NCBI RefSeq assembly: GCF_001435575.1
Contig: NZ_AZEA01000004.1
Coordinates: 40,093-104,092, forward strand
Direction of reading: 5' to 3'
Length of the DNA stretch: 64,000 nt
DNA from: Lentilactobacillus sunkii DSM 19904
GTDB lineage: Bacteria > Bacillota > Bacilli > Lactobacillales > Lactobacillaceae
How positions within the stretch are numbered: position 1 is the stretch's first letter; each line of letters opens with the position of its first letter. Below, piece after piece: positions 45,145-54,183 of the stretch. A program made the translations under genes and the position numbers. The notes beneath the pieces are model-generated. The model saw only the letters and a list, made by a program, of their open reading frames with translations, did no database searches and was not told where the DNA came from.

Positions 45145-45621
45145 ATGGATAAGCGAATTAAATGGGACCAATATTTTATGATGCAGGCTGTTTTGTTGGC
45201 CTCAAGAAGCACATGTGAGCGATTATCCGTTGGTGCTGTCATTGTCAGAGATAAGCGGATCATTGCCGGTGGATATAACGGATCTGTTGCCGGAGATGAT
45301 CATTGTATTGATGTTGGCTGTTACTTGGAAGATGGTCATTGCGTTAGAACAATTCATGCGGAGATGAATGCCATCCTTCAATGTGCCAAGTTCGGCGAGA
45401 GTACAGATAATGCAGAAATATATGTGACGGACTTTCCCTGTCTCCAATGTACAAAAATGCTGTTGCAGGCAGGAATCACCAAGATCAATTACTTGAGAAA
45501 CTACCATAATAATGATTACGCACAAAAGTTGATTAGTTTGAAGAATATTGAATTAAACAAAATAAAATTGACTCAAGCCGACATGGATAGAGTTCCATTC
45601 GAATCCTATTTGTCTGAATAG
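45145..45621 (+). CDS. comEB: ComEB / deoxycytidylate deaminase family protein
   Basis: A 158-residue zinc-dependent cytidine/dCMP deaminase. Zinc ligands are in TIHAEMNAIL and DFPCLQCTKML; CERLSVGAVIVRDKRI is the typical N-terminal part, and extra Cys/His (DDHCIDVGC, DGHCVR) suggest a second metal site as in dCMP deaminases. ATG at 45145 lies nine bases after GAAGGTGG; ATG at 45139 is too close. It sits between comEA and comEC as in Bacillus. Confidence 0.92.
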   Translation: MDKRIKWDQYFMMQAVLLASRSTCERLSVGAVIVRDKRIIAGGYNGSVAGDDHCIDVGCYLEDGHCVRTIHAEMNAILQCAKFGESTDNAEIYVTDFPCLQCTKMLLQAGITKINYLRNYHNNDYAQKLISLKNIELNKIKLTQADMDRVPFESYLSE

Positions 45622-45623
45622 TT

Positions 45624-47876
45624 ATTAATAAAAACTGGCTCATCTTTCCCGCTGGCGTTATGTTGTTCATGAGTATGGCAATGGCTGGTAATGTTTTGAT
45701 TGGGCTCGGATTATTGAGCTTGTTTTTTCTACGAATTTTATTATTACGAAATTTGAAAGTCATCATCGCTTGTGTATTGGCGGCAGCTGTATTTTCTGCA
45801 GCTTGTCTGCTTTCAAATCATCAATTGTCACAAATCCCTAGTAAGCAATCATATGTTGTTAAGGTTTATCCGGACACAACGAAGGTTGACGGGGCGAATC
45901 TAAGCTTTATTGCCAAGCCCGAGGATACCAACCAAAAGATGGTCTTTTATGCCAGACTAAAGGACAAATGCCAGCAGCAACTGTTTAAGCAGAGTGTGGA
46001 TCCGTTGATGGTTACAGTAGCGGGTAAGCCGTCGGACTTTCTGCCGGCAACGAATGTGAATCAGTTTGATGCTGAACGGTATTATCATCATCAAAAAATC
46101 AATTCTTCATTTATTGTTGAAAACATTCATTTTGATGGGTCTCCCCGAAGGCAGACGATTATTGATCGGATTCACATTATTCGTGCACAATTTAACCATT
46201 ATTGCCAACGACTCCCGAAGACGTTGGGGATATACGCAACCGGTTTGATCAGTGGCTATCGGGCAAATGATTTTTTTGATGAAATGACTGGCGTTCAGCG
46301 TTTGGGCCTTCTTCACATTTTTAGCATTTCAGGGATGCATGTAGCTTATTTTCTTTCCATTGTTGATCAATTGATGGCATGGCTGGGACTATCCAAGCTC
46401 AAAAAGGCAATTATTGCCATCACTCTACTGGGAGGATATTTTGTTTTTTCTGGTGGCTCGCCAGGGTTGATGAGGGCTGTGATCATGGCAGTAATTGCAA
46501 TTATCAATCGGCTTTTAAAGCTGGGATTTTCAAGGCTCGATATTTGGAGTACATCCTTGATGATAAACCTGTTGATTTTACCTGAAACCATGTTCTTAAT
46601 GGGTGTTCAGTTAAGTTATGGGCTGTCACTTGGGTTGATTGCTTCGGAAAAGTTTTCATATATTAAACAAACGATTTTGTTGAACTTACTGACGGTGCCG
46701 ATTCTGTTATTCAATCTCTATGAATGGCATGTTTTAAGCGTTGCTGTTAATCTGATTGTTTTGCCAATCTTTGGTCAAATCATTTTCCCCTTGGTCATCC
46801 TCGGTGTAATTGTTGGAGCCGCCGGAGCTATCTTAACCACTCCAATTGACTGGGTCCTTCATGTCTTTAACGATGGGCTAAACGCCATTAGTGGTCTGCC
46901 TGGGATGATTGTGTTTGGGAAACCGCCTTTGGTTATGGTTCTGCTCATGCTTTCGCTGACATTTTTCCTTGCTATCGCCGATCGCCTGTATGCCAAACAG
47001 ATTTCCTTAGCATTGGTGACTATTTATCTGGGCACATTTTGCTGGATTCACTTTCCAATAAATGGTGAGGTAACGATGTTTGATATTGGTCAAGGGGACA
47101 GTTTTTTGATCCGCGAGCCTTTCAACCGGAGCGTGACAATGATTGACACTGGTGGGAAGGTTCAGTTTAATTCCGAATCATGGCAAAAAGGAACCCAGCA
47201 TTATCAAGCAAAACGATTATCGATTAATTATTTAAAAAGTATTGGTATTTCAAAGATCGATAATCTATGTGTGAGTCACCAAGATGCCGATCATTGTGGT
47301 GATCTACCGGCATTCATTGAAGAAATGGCAATTGGTCAAATTATCATACCTTTGGGGATGGATAAGAATCCCAGCTTCATGCAGAAAATTGCCAAGCGAC
47401 AAAACAAGACCAAATTGCTGTGTGTGAATGATGAAATGCAGGTTGCGAAGCTGCCTGCCACCATATACCACCCGTATTTAGCCGGTAAAGGTGAGAACCA
47501 TGATTCGATGGTTTTGGGAACTCAAAAAGGGGGACTAAGCTGGCTGTTCACAGGCGATCTGGATCGTCCAGGAGAGCTGGATACAATTGCTCGGCACCCC
47601 GGATTGACCGCTGACGTATTGAAAGTAGGCCACCATGGGAGTAAAACATCTTCTGATCCGCAATTTATCACATCGGTTAAGCCGCGGATTGCGTTAATCT
47701 CTGCAGGTCGGCATAACCGATATGGACACCCAAACGACGAAACGTTAGTGACACTTAAGCAGCACCATGTCCGAATCTTTAATACCCAAAAACAGGGTAT
47801 GGTAAGATATATTTATCGAAATAATACCGGGCACTTTGAAACGGTGTTAAAAGGCAACGAAGGGAACTTAGAATGA
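45624..47876 (+). CDS. comEC: ComEC competence DNA channel
   Basis: A large polytopic protein (about 750 residues) that moves single-stranded DNA across the membrane. Hydrophobic segments at both ends of the first 480 residues flank the competence domain (RLGLLHIFSISGMHVAYFLS). The C-terminal metallo-beta-lactamase-like domain holds FDIGQGDSFLI, HQDADHCGDL, TGDLD and VGHHGSKTSS. The first ATG (45660) has no binding site and would start inside a hydrophobic segment. The frame is open back to 45618, and ATT at 45624 gives a plausible start (NKNWLIFPAG) two bases after comEB. The stop overlaps holA. Confidence 0.85.
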   Translation: MNKNWLIFPAGVMLFMSMAMAGNVLIGLGLLSLFFLRILLLRNLKVIIACVLAAAVFSAACLLSNHQLSQIPSKQSYVVKVYPDTTKVDGANLSFIAKPEDTNQKMVFYARLKDKCQQQLFKQSVDPLMVTVAGKPSDFLPATNVNQFDAERYYHHQKINSSFIVENIHFDGSPRRQTIIDRIHIIRAQFNHYCQRLPKTLGIYATGLISGYRANDFFDEMTGVQRLGLLHIFSISGMHVAYFLSIVDQLMAWLGLSKLKKAIIAITLLGGYFVFSGGSPGLMRAVIMAVIAIINRLLKLGFSRLDIWSTSLMINLLILPETMFLMGVQLSYGLSLGLIASEKFSYIKQTILLNLLTVPILLFNLYEWHVLSVAVNLIVLPIFGQIIFPLVILGVIVGAAGAILTTPIDWVLHVFNDGLNAISGLPGMIVFGKPPLVMVLLMLSLTFFLAIADRLYAKQISLALVTIYLGTFCWIHFPINGEVTMFDIGQGDSFLIREPFNRSVTMIDTGGKVQFNSESWQKGTQHYQAKRLSINYLKSIGISKIDNLCVSHQDADHCGDLPAFIEEMAIGQIIIPLGMDKNPSFMQKIAKRQNKTKLLCVNDEMQVAKLPATIYHPYLAGKGENHDSMVLGTQKGGLSWLFTGDLDRPGELDTIARHPGLTADVLKVGHHGSKTSSDPQFITSVKPRIALISAGRHNRYGHPNDETLVTLKQHHVRIFNTQKQGMVRYIYRNNTGHFETVLKGNEGNLE

Positions 47877-48898
47877 ACTATTCGCAATTAATAAAAGAAT
47901 TAAACGATGGGGCCCCCGATTCAGTTTATTTGATTTTGGGCGATCAGTCCTATCTTTCACAACAAATTAAAGATGCGTTTACCAAGATTATCCCCGAAAG
48001 TGAACGTTCGATGAATATCGGCAGCTATGATATGGAAGATACTTCTATTTCGGCAGCGGTTGAGGATGCAATCTCCGTTCCATTTTTTGGTGAACGGCGG
48101 TTGGTGATGATTAATCGACCGTATTTCTTAACAGGGATGCGAACCAAATCAAAAGTTGAACAAAATGTCGATGATTTTCTTGAGTATTTAAAGCATCCCG
48201 AGGAATCAACGGTGATGGTTATCTTTGCGCCATACGAGAAGTTGGATTCACGGAAAAAAGTCACCAAGGCGCTCAAAAAAGTTGCTGTTACAGTGGAAAT
48301 TGGCAAACTTCGAGAGAATGAAATTAAAAAGTTGGTTACTGAAAAGATTACTGCTGCTGGATTCAACATCGATCATGATGCATTGGATAGAATGGTGGAA
48401 TTGACAGGGGGCAAGCTGACCGCGATGATGAGCGACCTGCCAAAGCTGCTTTTATATAATAATGAATCCAAAGAAATCGGGATCGACTCTGTCAATGGTC
48501 TCGTCAGCCGGTCAATGGAACAAAATGTTTTCGATCTAGTTAACAGCGTTCTCCAGAAGAACCCTAAACAGTCGATGGATATTTATCATCAGCTGATTTT
48601 GGAAAATGATGAACCCATTCGGATTAATGCCGTTTTGATTCAGCAGTTTCGGCTGTTGCTGCAGGTCATGATTCTGCAGAAGCATGGCTATTCCCAGGGA
48701 AACCTTGCTGCGACCCTTAAAGTTCATCCATACCGGGTAAAGCTTGCAATGCAAACGGTTAGAAAGTTTAATTATGATCAATTACGAGATGCATATATTG
48801 GACTGGTTGATACCGAACGTCAGATGAAATCTACCAATCGCCCGCCTGAACTGTTATTTGAACTTTTTGTTCTTAAGTTTATGAAAAGTGTGGGTTAA
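47873..48898 (+). CDS. holA: DNA polymerase III delta subunit
   Basis: A 341-residue clamp-loader delta subunit, which opens the beta sliding clamp. It has the AAA-like N-terminal domain (VYLILGDQSYLSQQIKDAF), VPFFGERRLVMI, and the C-terminal collar (KVHPYRVKLAMQTVRKF). It overlaps comEC (ATGA) and is followed by the convergent rpsT, the common Firmicute order. Confidence 0.93.
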   Translation: MNYSQLIKELNDGAPDSVYLILGDQSYLSQQIKDAFTKIIPESERSMNIGSYDMEDTSISAAVEDAISVPFFGERRLVMINRPYFLTGMRTKSKVEQNVDDFLEYLKHPEESTVMVIFAPYEKLDSRKKVTKALKKVAVTVEIGKLRENEIKKLVTEKITAAGFNIDHDALDRMVELTGGKLTAMMSDLPKLLLYNNESKEIGIDSVNGLVSRSMEQNVFDLVNSVLQKNPKQSMDIYHQLILENDEPIRINAVLIQQFRLLLQVMILQKHGYSQGNLAATLKVHPYRVKLAMQTVRKFNYDQLRDAYIGLVDTERQMKSTNRPPELLFELFVLKFMKSVG

Positions 48899-48906
48899 GA
48901 TATACT

Positions 48907-48951
48907 AAAACAGGCACAGAAACTGCATTTGCAGCTTCTGTGCCTGTTTTT
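48907..48951 (+). terminator. Terminator of the comE-holA operon
   Basis: AAAACAGGCACAGAA and TTCTGTGCCTGTTTT form a 15-bp perfect stem with an inner CTGC/GCAG pairing. Confidence 0.88.
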
Positions 48952-48956
48952 AGATA

Positions 48957-48986
48957 CAAAAAAAGTTGTTAGCCTAACTAACAACT
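48957..48986 (-). terminator. Terminator of rpsT (reverse strand)
   Basis: On the reverse strand AGTTGTTAG and CTAACAACT pair around TTAGG, followed by a T run. Confidence 0.88.
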
Positions 48987-48995
48987 GGAAAGGTA

Positions 48996-49259
48996 TTATT
49001 TTGCTAACTTTGAAGTTAAACGTGACTTGTCACGAGCAGCCTTGTTAGCTTTGATTAAGCCCTTTGATTTTGCGCGATCAATTGCGCTGATTGCGTTAAT
49101 GTATAAATCCTTAACGTCGTCAGAACCGGCAATTTGTGCCTTTTGGAACTTCTTAACTGCAGTACGGTATGTACTCAATTGAGCAGCATTACGACGTTGT
49201 GCTTTTTCGTTAGTTTTAACACGTTCGATAGCAGATTTGATAATTGGCATTTGACTCAC
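48996..49259 (-). CDS. rpsT: Ribosomal protein S20
   Basis: An 87-residue basic helical protein of the 30S subunit. The typical start [16 protein letters not shown] and the C-terminal [17 protein letters not shown] are present. GGAGGTGA lies eight bases before ATG on the reverse strand. It is convergent with holA and divergent from rpsO, a conserved arrangement. Confidence 0.97.
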   Translation of the reverse strand: MSQMPIIKSAIERVKTNEKAQRRNAAQLSTYRTAVKKFQKAQIAGSDDVKDLYINAISAIDRAKSKGLIKANKAARDKSRLTSKLAK

Positions 49260-49306
49260 CTCCGAGTATTATTCTTAGTAAAAATTATTAAATTTCAACA
49301 AGCATC

Positions 49307-49335
49307 ATTATACAAAAATCGGCGAACTATTGCAA
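49307..49335 (-). promoter_or_regulatory. Promoter of rpsT (reverse strand)
   Basis: On the reverse strand TTGCAA, a 17-base spacer and TATAAT. Confidence 0.75.
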
Positions 49336-49366
49336 CCCAAACAATGAACGAATTTCATTGGTAGGC

Positions 49367-49395
49367 TTGTATTTAATTGGGAAATCCGTTATACT
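49367..49395 (+). promoter_or_regulatory. Promoter of rpsO
   Basis: TTGTAT at 49367-49372, a 17-base spacer and TATACT at 49390-49395. Confidence 0.7.
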
Positions 49396-49404
49396 ATTTT
49401 TTGT

Positions 49405-49478
49405 GTGTTGTACAAGACCTTCGACTTAGTTTGTCGGGTACCACTTCCGCTTACTCAGTTGTTGGCTTCAAAAAAATT
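49405..49478 (+). promoter_or_regulatory. Candidate S15 autoregulatory leader of rpsO
   Basis: The leader between the promoter and rpsO can fold into a hairpin with CGAC/GTCG and ACC/GGT pairings inside a GTAC/GTAC closing stem (49411-49440). Firmicute rpsO mRNAs often carry a leader bound by S15 itself. The assignment is by position and foldability only. Confidence 0.35.
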
Positions 49479-49496
49479 AAAAGGTGGTTATATACT

Positions 49497-49766
49497 ATGG
49501 CAATTACACAGACCAAGAAAAACGAAATTATCAACAAGTTTGCTCGTCACGAAGGCGATACCGGTTCAGCAGAGGTTCAAATCGCTGTTTTAACTGCAGA
49601 TATCAACGAACTGAACGAACATATGCGTACACATCGTAAGGATTATCATTCACAACGTGGACTTATGAAGAAGATTGGTCATCGTCGTAACTTATTGGCA
49701 TATTTACGTGACAATGATGTTACCCGTTACCGTCAATTAATCAAAGACTTGGGTCTTCGTCGTTAA
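49497..49766 (+). CDS. rpsO: Ribosomal protein S15
   Basis: An 89-residue helical 30S protein that binds the central domain of 16S rRNA. Canonical segments: [37 protein letters not shown] and [18 protein letters not shown] at 49497 follows AAAGGTGG. Single gene with its own terminator. Confidence 0.97.
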   Translation: MAITQTKKNEIINKFARHEGDTGSAEVQIAVLTADINELNEHMRTHRKDYHSQRGLMKKIGHRRNLLAYLRDNDVTRYRQLIKDLGLRR

Positions 49767-49780
49767 TATTAACATTTCGG

Positions 49781-49807
49781 GAACGGATTTTATCCGTTCT
49801 TTTTTTA
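49781..49807 (+). terminator. Terminator of rpsO
   Basis: GAACGGAT and ATCCGTTC around a three-base loop, followed by eight T residues. Confidence 0.92.
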
Positions 49808-49868
49808 TACATATTATATTTAAAAAACAGCAATCTTTTTTTGAAAAATTCGGTTTCAACAAAAAATA

Positions 49869-49877
49869 TGTTAAACT
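49869..49877 (+). promoter_or_regulatory. Extended -10 promoter of rnjB
   Basis: TGT followed by TAAACT. The -35 is weak. Confidence 0.4.
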
Positions 49878-49931
49878 AAAAGAAGCTGAAAACGAACGTA
49901 AAAAAGAACATATTAATTTTTGAGGTGAATC

Positions 49932-51647
49932 ATGAAAAACGAAATAAAAGTCATGGCAATTGGTGGCGCCCGCGAAAACGGCAAAAACATGTACGCGGTT
50001 GACATTAATGGCGGAATCTATATTTTGGACTGTGGTCTAAAATATCCTGAAAACGAATTATTAGGGATTGACGTTGTCATTCCCGACTTTAGCTGGCTGG
50101 AAGAAAATAAGGATCGAATTGTCGGAGTTTTCCTGACACATGGTCATGCAGACTCGATTGGTGCAATTTCATACTTTTTGAGCAAGTTTGACGTTCCTGT
50201 CTTTGGTTCAGAAATGACCATTGAATTGGCCAAGCTAAATGTTGCTGATTCTGAAGAGATCAAGAGCTTTGATGATTTTCACGTTGTTAGTGACCGTAGT
50301 GAGATTGATTTTGACGATATTAAGGTTACTTTCTTTAAGACAACTCATTCAATTCCTGGTTCCCTGGGCATCGCACTGCATACGTCAGACGGCATTATCG
50401 TATATACCGGTGATTTTAAGTTTGACCAGACAGCAGCACCGATTTACCAAACCAATTATTCTGCATTAACTCAGCTTGGCGATGAAGGGGTTTTGGCCTT
50501 GCTTGACGATTCTGGGAATGCTGAGAATCCCAAGCCAAGTGCTTCAGAAAAGAAAATTGCAGAATATATTTATGACACATTTAATTACCAGAGCAGCCGA
50601 ATTATTGTTGCCAGTGTTGCATCTAACATTTTAAGAATGCAGCAGGTTTTCAATGCGGCTGCCAGAACAGGTCGCAGAGTTTATCTGACAGGTCATGATT
50701 TGGAACGAATTGTAAAAACAGCCATGGGGTTAAACACCTTGAAGCTGCCTGAAGACAATTTGTTGATTGGATCACTTGATGAGCTAAAGAAGATGGCACC
50801 GGACAAAGTGGTGATCATTCAGACTGGTAAGATGGGTGAACCAATCAAGGCGATTCAGCGGATGGCCAACAAAGAACAAAGTGATATCAACATTGAGCCT
50901 GGCGATCTGGTATTCATTACAACAACACCATCGACTGCTATGGAAACAACCGTAGCCAAAACTCGGGATATGGTTTATCGGGCAGACGGTGAAGTGAAAA
51001 TGATTTCTGATGAGATGAATTCATCGGGAGATGCGAGTCAATCCGACCTTCAGTTATTAATGAATCTTCTCCATCCAAAGTATGTAATTCCAGTTCAAGG
51101 TGAGTATCGACTGCTTGAAGCCAACGCCAATTTAGCAAAAGAAATTGGATATACCGACGATCAAATTGTTATTCCCGCCAAAGGTGATATTATTTCCATC
51201 TCGAAGGATGATATTCATCTCGGAAAAGGCGTCGATCTTGCTGACACCATGATTGATGGAATTGGAATCGGGGATATTGGAAACATTGTCCTCCGTGATC
51301 GAAAGGTTCTTTCCGAAGATGGGATTTTCGTTGCCGTTGTCACAATTGACCGAAAAAAGAAACGAATTGTTTCAAGCCCTAAATTAACTTCACGAGGATT
51401 TGTTTACGTTAAGGCTAACAAGGATCTAATGAAGGATGCTGCTGGAATTATTGAAAAGACGGTTACCAATAATTTAGAGCATAAAGAATTTGATTGGAGC
51501 AATTTGAAGCAGGACGTGCGTGAAGACTTAAGCGATTATCTTTACAAGCAGACCAAACGGCGACCTGTTATTCTGCCGGTTATCATGGAAGTTAACCAGC
51601 ATCACAAACGTTCGAAGAAAAAACAAAAAGCAACTGAAAAAGATTAA
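49932..51647 (+). CDS. rnjB: Ribonuclease J2
   Basis: A 571-residue metallo-beta-lactamase/beta-CASP protein paralogous to RNase J1. The metal motif is HGHADSIGA (His70, His72, Asp74), with Ser75 where J1 has a His ligand. This agrees with J2 proteins being weak nucleases that act in complex with J1. Other marks are TTHSIPGSLGIAL, YTGDFKFD and VASVASNILRM. A basic C-terminal tail (KRSKKKQKATEK) could aid RNA binding. Monocistronic. Confidence 0.94.
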   Translation: MKNEIKVMAIGGARENGKNMYAVDINGGIYILDCGLKYPENELLGIDVVIPDFSWLEENKDRIVGVFLTHGHADSIGAISYFLSKFDVPVFGSEMTIELAKLNVADSEEIKSFDDFHVVSDRSEIDFDDIKVTFFKTTHSIPGSLGIALHTSDGIIVYTGDFKFDQTAAPIYQTNYSALTQLGDEGVLALLDDSGNAENPKPSASEKKIAEYIYDTFNYQSSRIIVASVASNILRMQQVFNAAARTGRRVYLTGHDLERIVKTAMGLNTLKLPEDNLLIGSLDELKKMAPDKVVIIQTGKMGEPIKAIQRMANKEQSDINIEPGDLVFITTTPSTAMETTVAKTRDMVYRADGEVKMISDEMNSSGDASQSDLQLLMNLLHPKYVIPVQGEYRLLEANANLAKEIGYTDDQIVIPAKGDIISISKDDIHLGKGVDLADTMIDGIGIGDIGNIVLRDRKVLSEDGIFVAVVTIDRKKKRIVSSPKLTSRGFVYVKANKDLMKDAAGIIEKTVTNNLEHKEFDWSNLKQDVREDLSDYLYKQTKRRPVILPVIMEVNQHHKRSKKKQKATEKD

Positions 51648-51651
51648 TTCA

Positions 51652-51687
51652 AAAACGAGTAATTCATTCATTTGAATTACTCGTTTT
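51652..51687 (+). terminator. Terminator of rnjB
   Basis: AAAACGAGTAATTCA and TGAATTACTCGTTTT pair closely; the T run is short. Confidence 0.75.
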
Positions 51688-51714
51688 CTGTAGATGTCAA
51701 TAATGGAGGAAAAT

Positions 51715-52644
51715 ATGGCTGAGATTGCAAAAAATGATCAGGTCATTTTATTGAGTGCACAAGAAGATCTTAAAGACGGTCGATTCAACCAAGTGATTAA
51801 CAATGCCGAGCATTTATTGAAAAAATATCCCAACGAATTGGAAATTAACGGCCTGTACGCGAGTGCTCTATATTATTTGAAAAAATATCACGATGCCTAT
51901 GAGACCGTTCAAAACTTTGCTGATGAGCTGATTGTCTATCCGAAATACCAAGAAAATGTGTTAAACATATTTCTGGCAAATCAAATTTACATGGCAGCAA
52001 GGGAAGTGCTGGGTCAGGCACCTTCTGAAAAGTATGAGGAGTGGCAAAGACTGATCATTGATCAAGAAGATCGCTTTCGAAAAGGTAATGGCAACAAATT
52101 AGCAGTAGAAACTCGAAATTTTGCTCACCTCGGAGCGCATTCAGTTTATGAACAGGTTCAAGAAATCAAAACCGCACAGAAACTTCCATTAAAGGAATAT
52201 GTGTCGGCTGCCAAAATTTTGTTAAATGATCCGTTTGGATGGCAGGTTTCAAAAACGCAAGTCTTATTAGAGCTCATGAAAGTAAAAGTTTCTGAAAACG
52301 TCCAGCTGTTTTGGATGGACGGTAAAGCCCACACCATAAGTGTTGACGAATTAAAACCATTGGCCGAATACCAATCTTTTGTGAATGTCCTGCGAAAAAT
52401 AGATGAGAAGTTTGCCGCAGAGGATCCAATCAAGTTGGATCTTCTTGAAAAAATGCTATTCACGCAAAGTAATTATATTTATCCGTATTTTGATAAGGTG
52501 ATAACCGAACCGGACTTTTGGGCAGATGCAATTGCTGCTCAAACCTTTGGTGGAACAGTATCTGCCAGTGATTCGCAAGAGAAGCAGATGTTATCATGGA
52601 TTCGGCTGATTCATGACCAAGAGATTAAAATTGGTCTCATATAA
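51715..52644 (+). CDS. TPR-like protein of unknown function
   Basis: A 309-residue soluble helical protein. The N-terminal third has TPR-like helix pairs (GRFNQVINNAEHLLKKYPNEL, YASALYYLKKYHDAYETV). The remainder is helical without a recognisable enzyme motif. A segment PFGWQVSKTQVLLELMKVKVSE resembles parts of other Lactobacillales TPR proteins. ATG at 51715 follows GGAGGA. It lies between rnjB and tuf, with no close partner. Confidence 0.72.
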   Translation: MAEIAKNDQVILLSAQEDLKDGRFNQVINNAEHLLKKYPNELEINGLYASALYYLKKYHDAYETVQNFADELIVYPKYQENVLNIFLANQIYMAAREVLGQAPSEKYEEWQRLIIDQEDRFRKGNGNKLAVETRNFAHLGAHSVYEQVQEIKTAQKLPLKEYVSAAKILLNDPFGWQVSKTQVLLELMKVKVSENVQLFWMDGKAHTISVDELKPLAEYQSFVNVLRKIDEKFAAEDPIKLDLLEKMLFTQSNYIYPYFDKVITEPDFWADAIAAQTFGGTVSASDSQEKQMLSWIRLIHDQEIKIGLI

Positions 52645-52676
52645 CTAAATTATTTTCGGAAAATGGAGGGAATCTG

Positions 52677-52705
52677 TTTACAAACAATTCTAGTATCGAT
52701 ATAAT
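52677..52705 (+). promoter_or_regulatory. tuf promoter P1
   Basis: TTTACA at 52677-52682, a 17-base spacer and TATAAT at 52700-52705. Confidence 0.8.
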
Positions 52706-52734
52706 ACTTAAGGATTCTTCGAAAATTGACTACT

Positions 52735-52762
52735 TTGTCTTTTCCAGAAGATGTAGTATAAT
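52735..52762 (+). promoter_or_regulatory. tuf promoter P2
   Basis: TTGTCT at 52735-52740, a 16-base spacer and TATAAT at 52757-52762, about 58 bases downstream of P1. Confidence 0.65.
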
Positions 52763-52825
52763 AACACTTAGAAATGCATTGATGCGAATTGATGTAATTC
52801 TTGAAAACAACAGGAGGTTTCATTA

Positions 52826-54013
52826 ATGGCAAAAGAACATTATGAAAGAACAAAACCCCATGTAAACATTGGTACTATTGGCCATATTGATCATGGGAAA
52901 ACTACTTTGACTGCTGCTATCACTAAAGTATTGGCTTCAAAGGGTCTCGCTAAAGCTGAAGACTATGCCGATATCGATGCAGCTCCAGAGGAACGTGAAC
53001 GTGGTATAACTATCAACACTGCGCACGTGGAATACGAAACTGAAAAGCGTCACTATGCCCATATCGATGCTCCAGGACATGCTGATTACATTAAAAACAT
53101 GATCACTGGTGCCGCTCAAATGGATGGTGCTATTTTGGTTGTTGCCGCAACTGATGGCCCAATGCCACAAACTCGTGAACATATCTTACTTGCTCACCAA
53201 GTTGGTGTTGATTACATCGTTGTATTCTTAAACAAGACTGATTTAGTTGATGATGACGAATTAGTTGACTTGGTTGAGATGGAAGTTCGTGAATTACTTT
53301 CTGAATACGATTATCCTGGTGATGATATTCCTGTTCTCCGTGGTTCAGCTCTTAAAGCACTTGAGGGCGACAAGGAACAAGAACAAGTTATCCTTGACTT
53401 AATGGATGTTGTTGATGAATATATTCCAACTCCAGAACGTGACGACAGCAAACCATTCTTGATGCCAGTTGAAGATGTCTTCACTATCACTGGTCGTGGT
53501 ACTGTTGCATCTGGCCGTATCGATCGTGGTACTGTTAAAGTCGGTGACGAAGTTGAAATCGTTGGTTTGAGTGATCAACCATTGAAGTCAACTGTTACTG
53601 GTTTGGAAATGTTCCGTAAGACATTGGATCAAGGTCAAGCCGGAGATAACGTTGGTGTTCTTCTTCGTGGTATCGACCGTGACCAAGTTGTCCGTGGACA
53701 AGTTCTTGCTGCTCCTGGTTCAATCCAGACCCACAAGAAGTTCGAAGGTCAAGTTTATATCTTGACTAAAGAAGAAGGTGGACGTCATACTCCATTCTTC
53801 TCAAACTACCGTCCACAATTCTACTTCCATACCACCGATGTTACCGGTGTTATCGAATTGGAAAAGGGCGTAGAAATGGTTATGCCTGGTGATAACGTTA
53901 CATTCCAAGTTGAATTAACTAAGCCAGTTGCCATTGAAAAAGGTACTAAGTTCACCATCCGTGAAGGTGGCCATACTGTTGGTGCCGGTGTTGTTAGTGA
54001 CGTTAATGACTAG
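52826..54013 (+). CDS. tuf: Elongation factor Tu
   Basis: A 395-residue translation GTPase that brings aminoacyl-tRNA to the ribosome. G1 [10 protein letters not shown] (most EF-Tu proteins have [10 protein letters not shown]), G2 RGITI, G3 [13 protein letters not shown]4 NKTD; domains 2 and 3 are complete. ATG 52826 with AGGAGG. Codon use is strongly biased, as expected for high expression. It stands alone rather than in the str operon. Confidence 0.98.
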   Translation: MAKEHYERTKPHVNIGTIGHIDHGKTTLTAAITKVLASKGLAKAEDYADIDAAPEERERGITINTAHVEYETEKRHYAHIDAPGHADYIKNMITGAAQMDGAILVVAATDGPMPQTREHILLAHQVGVDYIVVFLNKTDLVDDDELVDLVEMEVRELLSEYDYPGDDIPVLRGSALKALEGDKEQEQVILDLMDVVDEYIPTPERDDSKPFLMPVEDVFTITGRGTVASGRIDRGTVKVGDEVEIVGLSDQPLKSTVTGLEMFRKTLDQGQAGDNVGVLLRGIDRDQVVRGQVLAAPGSIQTHKKFEGQVYILTKEEGGRHTPFFSNYRPQFYFHTTDVTGVIELEKGVEMVMPGDNVTFQVELTKPVAIEKGTKFTIREGGHTVGAGVVSDVND

Positions 54014-54036
54014 TTTCATTCGTTAAGAGCACACTT

Positions 54037-54070
54037 AAGCTGTGAGGACAATTCCTCGCAGCTTTTTTTA
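54037..54070 (+). terminator. Terminator of tuf
   Basis: AAGCTG-T-GAGGA with TCCTC-G-CAGCTT, followed by a T run. Confidence 0.9.
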
Positions 54071-54096
54071 TTCGTAAAGGTTCATTTGAAATTAAT

Positions 54097-54125
54097 TTTA
54101 CATTTTATGATTAATACGTTAAAAT
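54097..54125 (+). promoter_or_regulatory. Promoter of tig
   Basis: TTTACA at 54097-54102, a 17-base spacer and TAAAAT at 54120-54125. Confidence 0.7.
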
Positions 54126-54183
54126 AACAATGTTATGCAATTATGAAATTGTAAAAAAATCTTTTGGTCTCGGAGGAAAAAAG

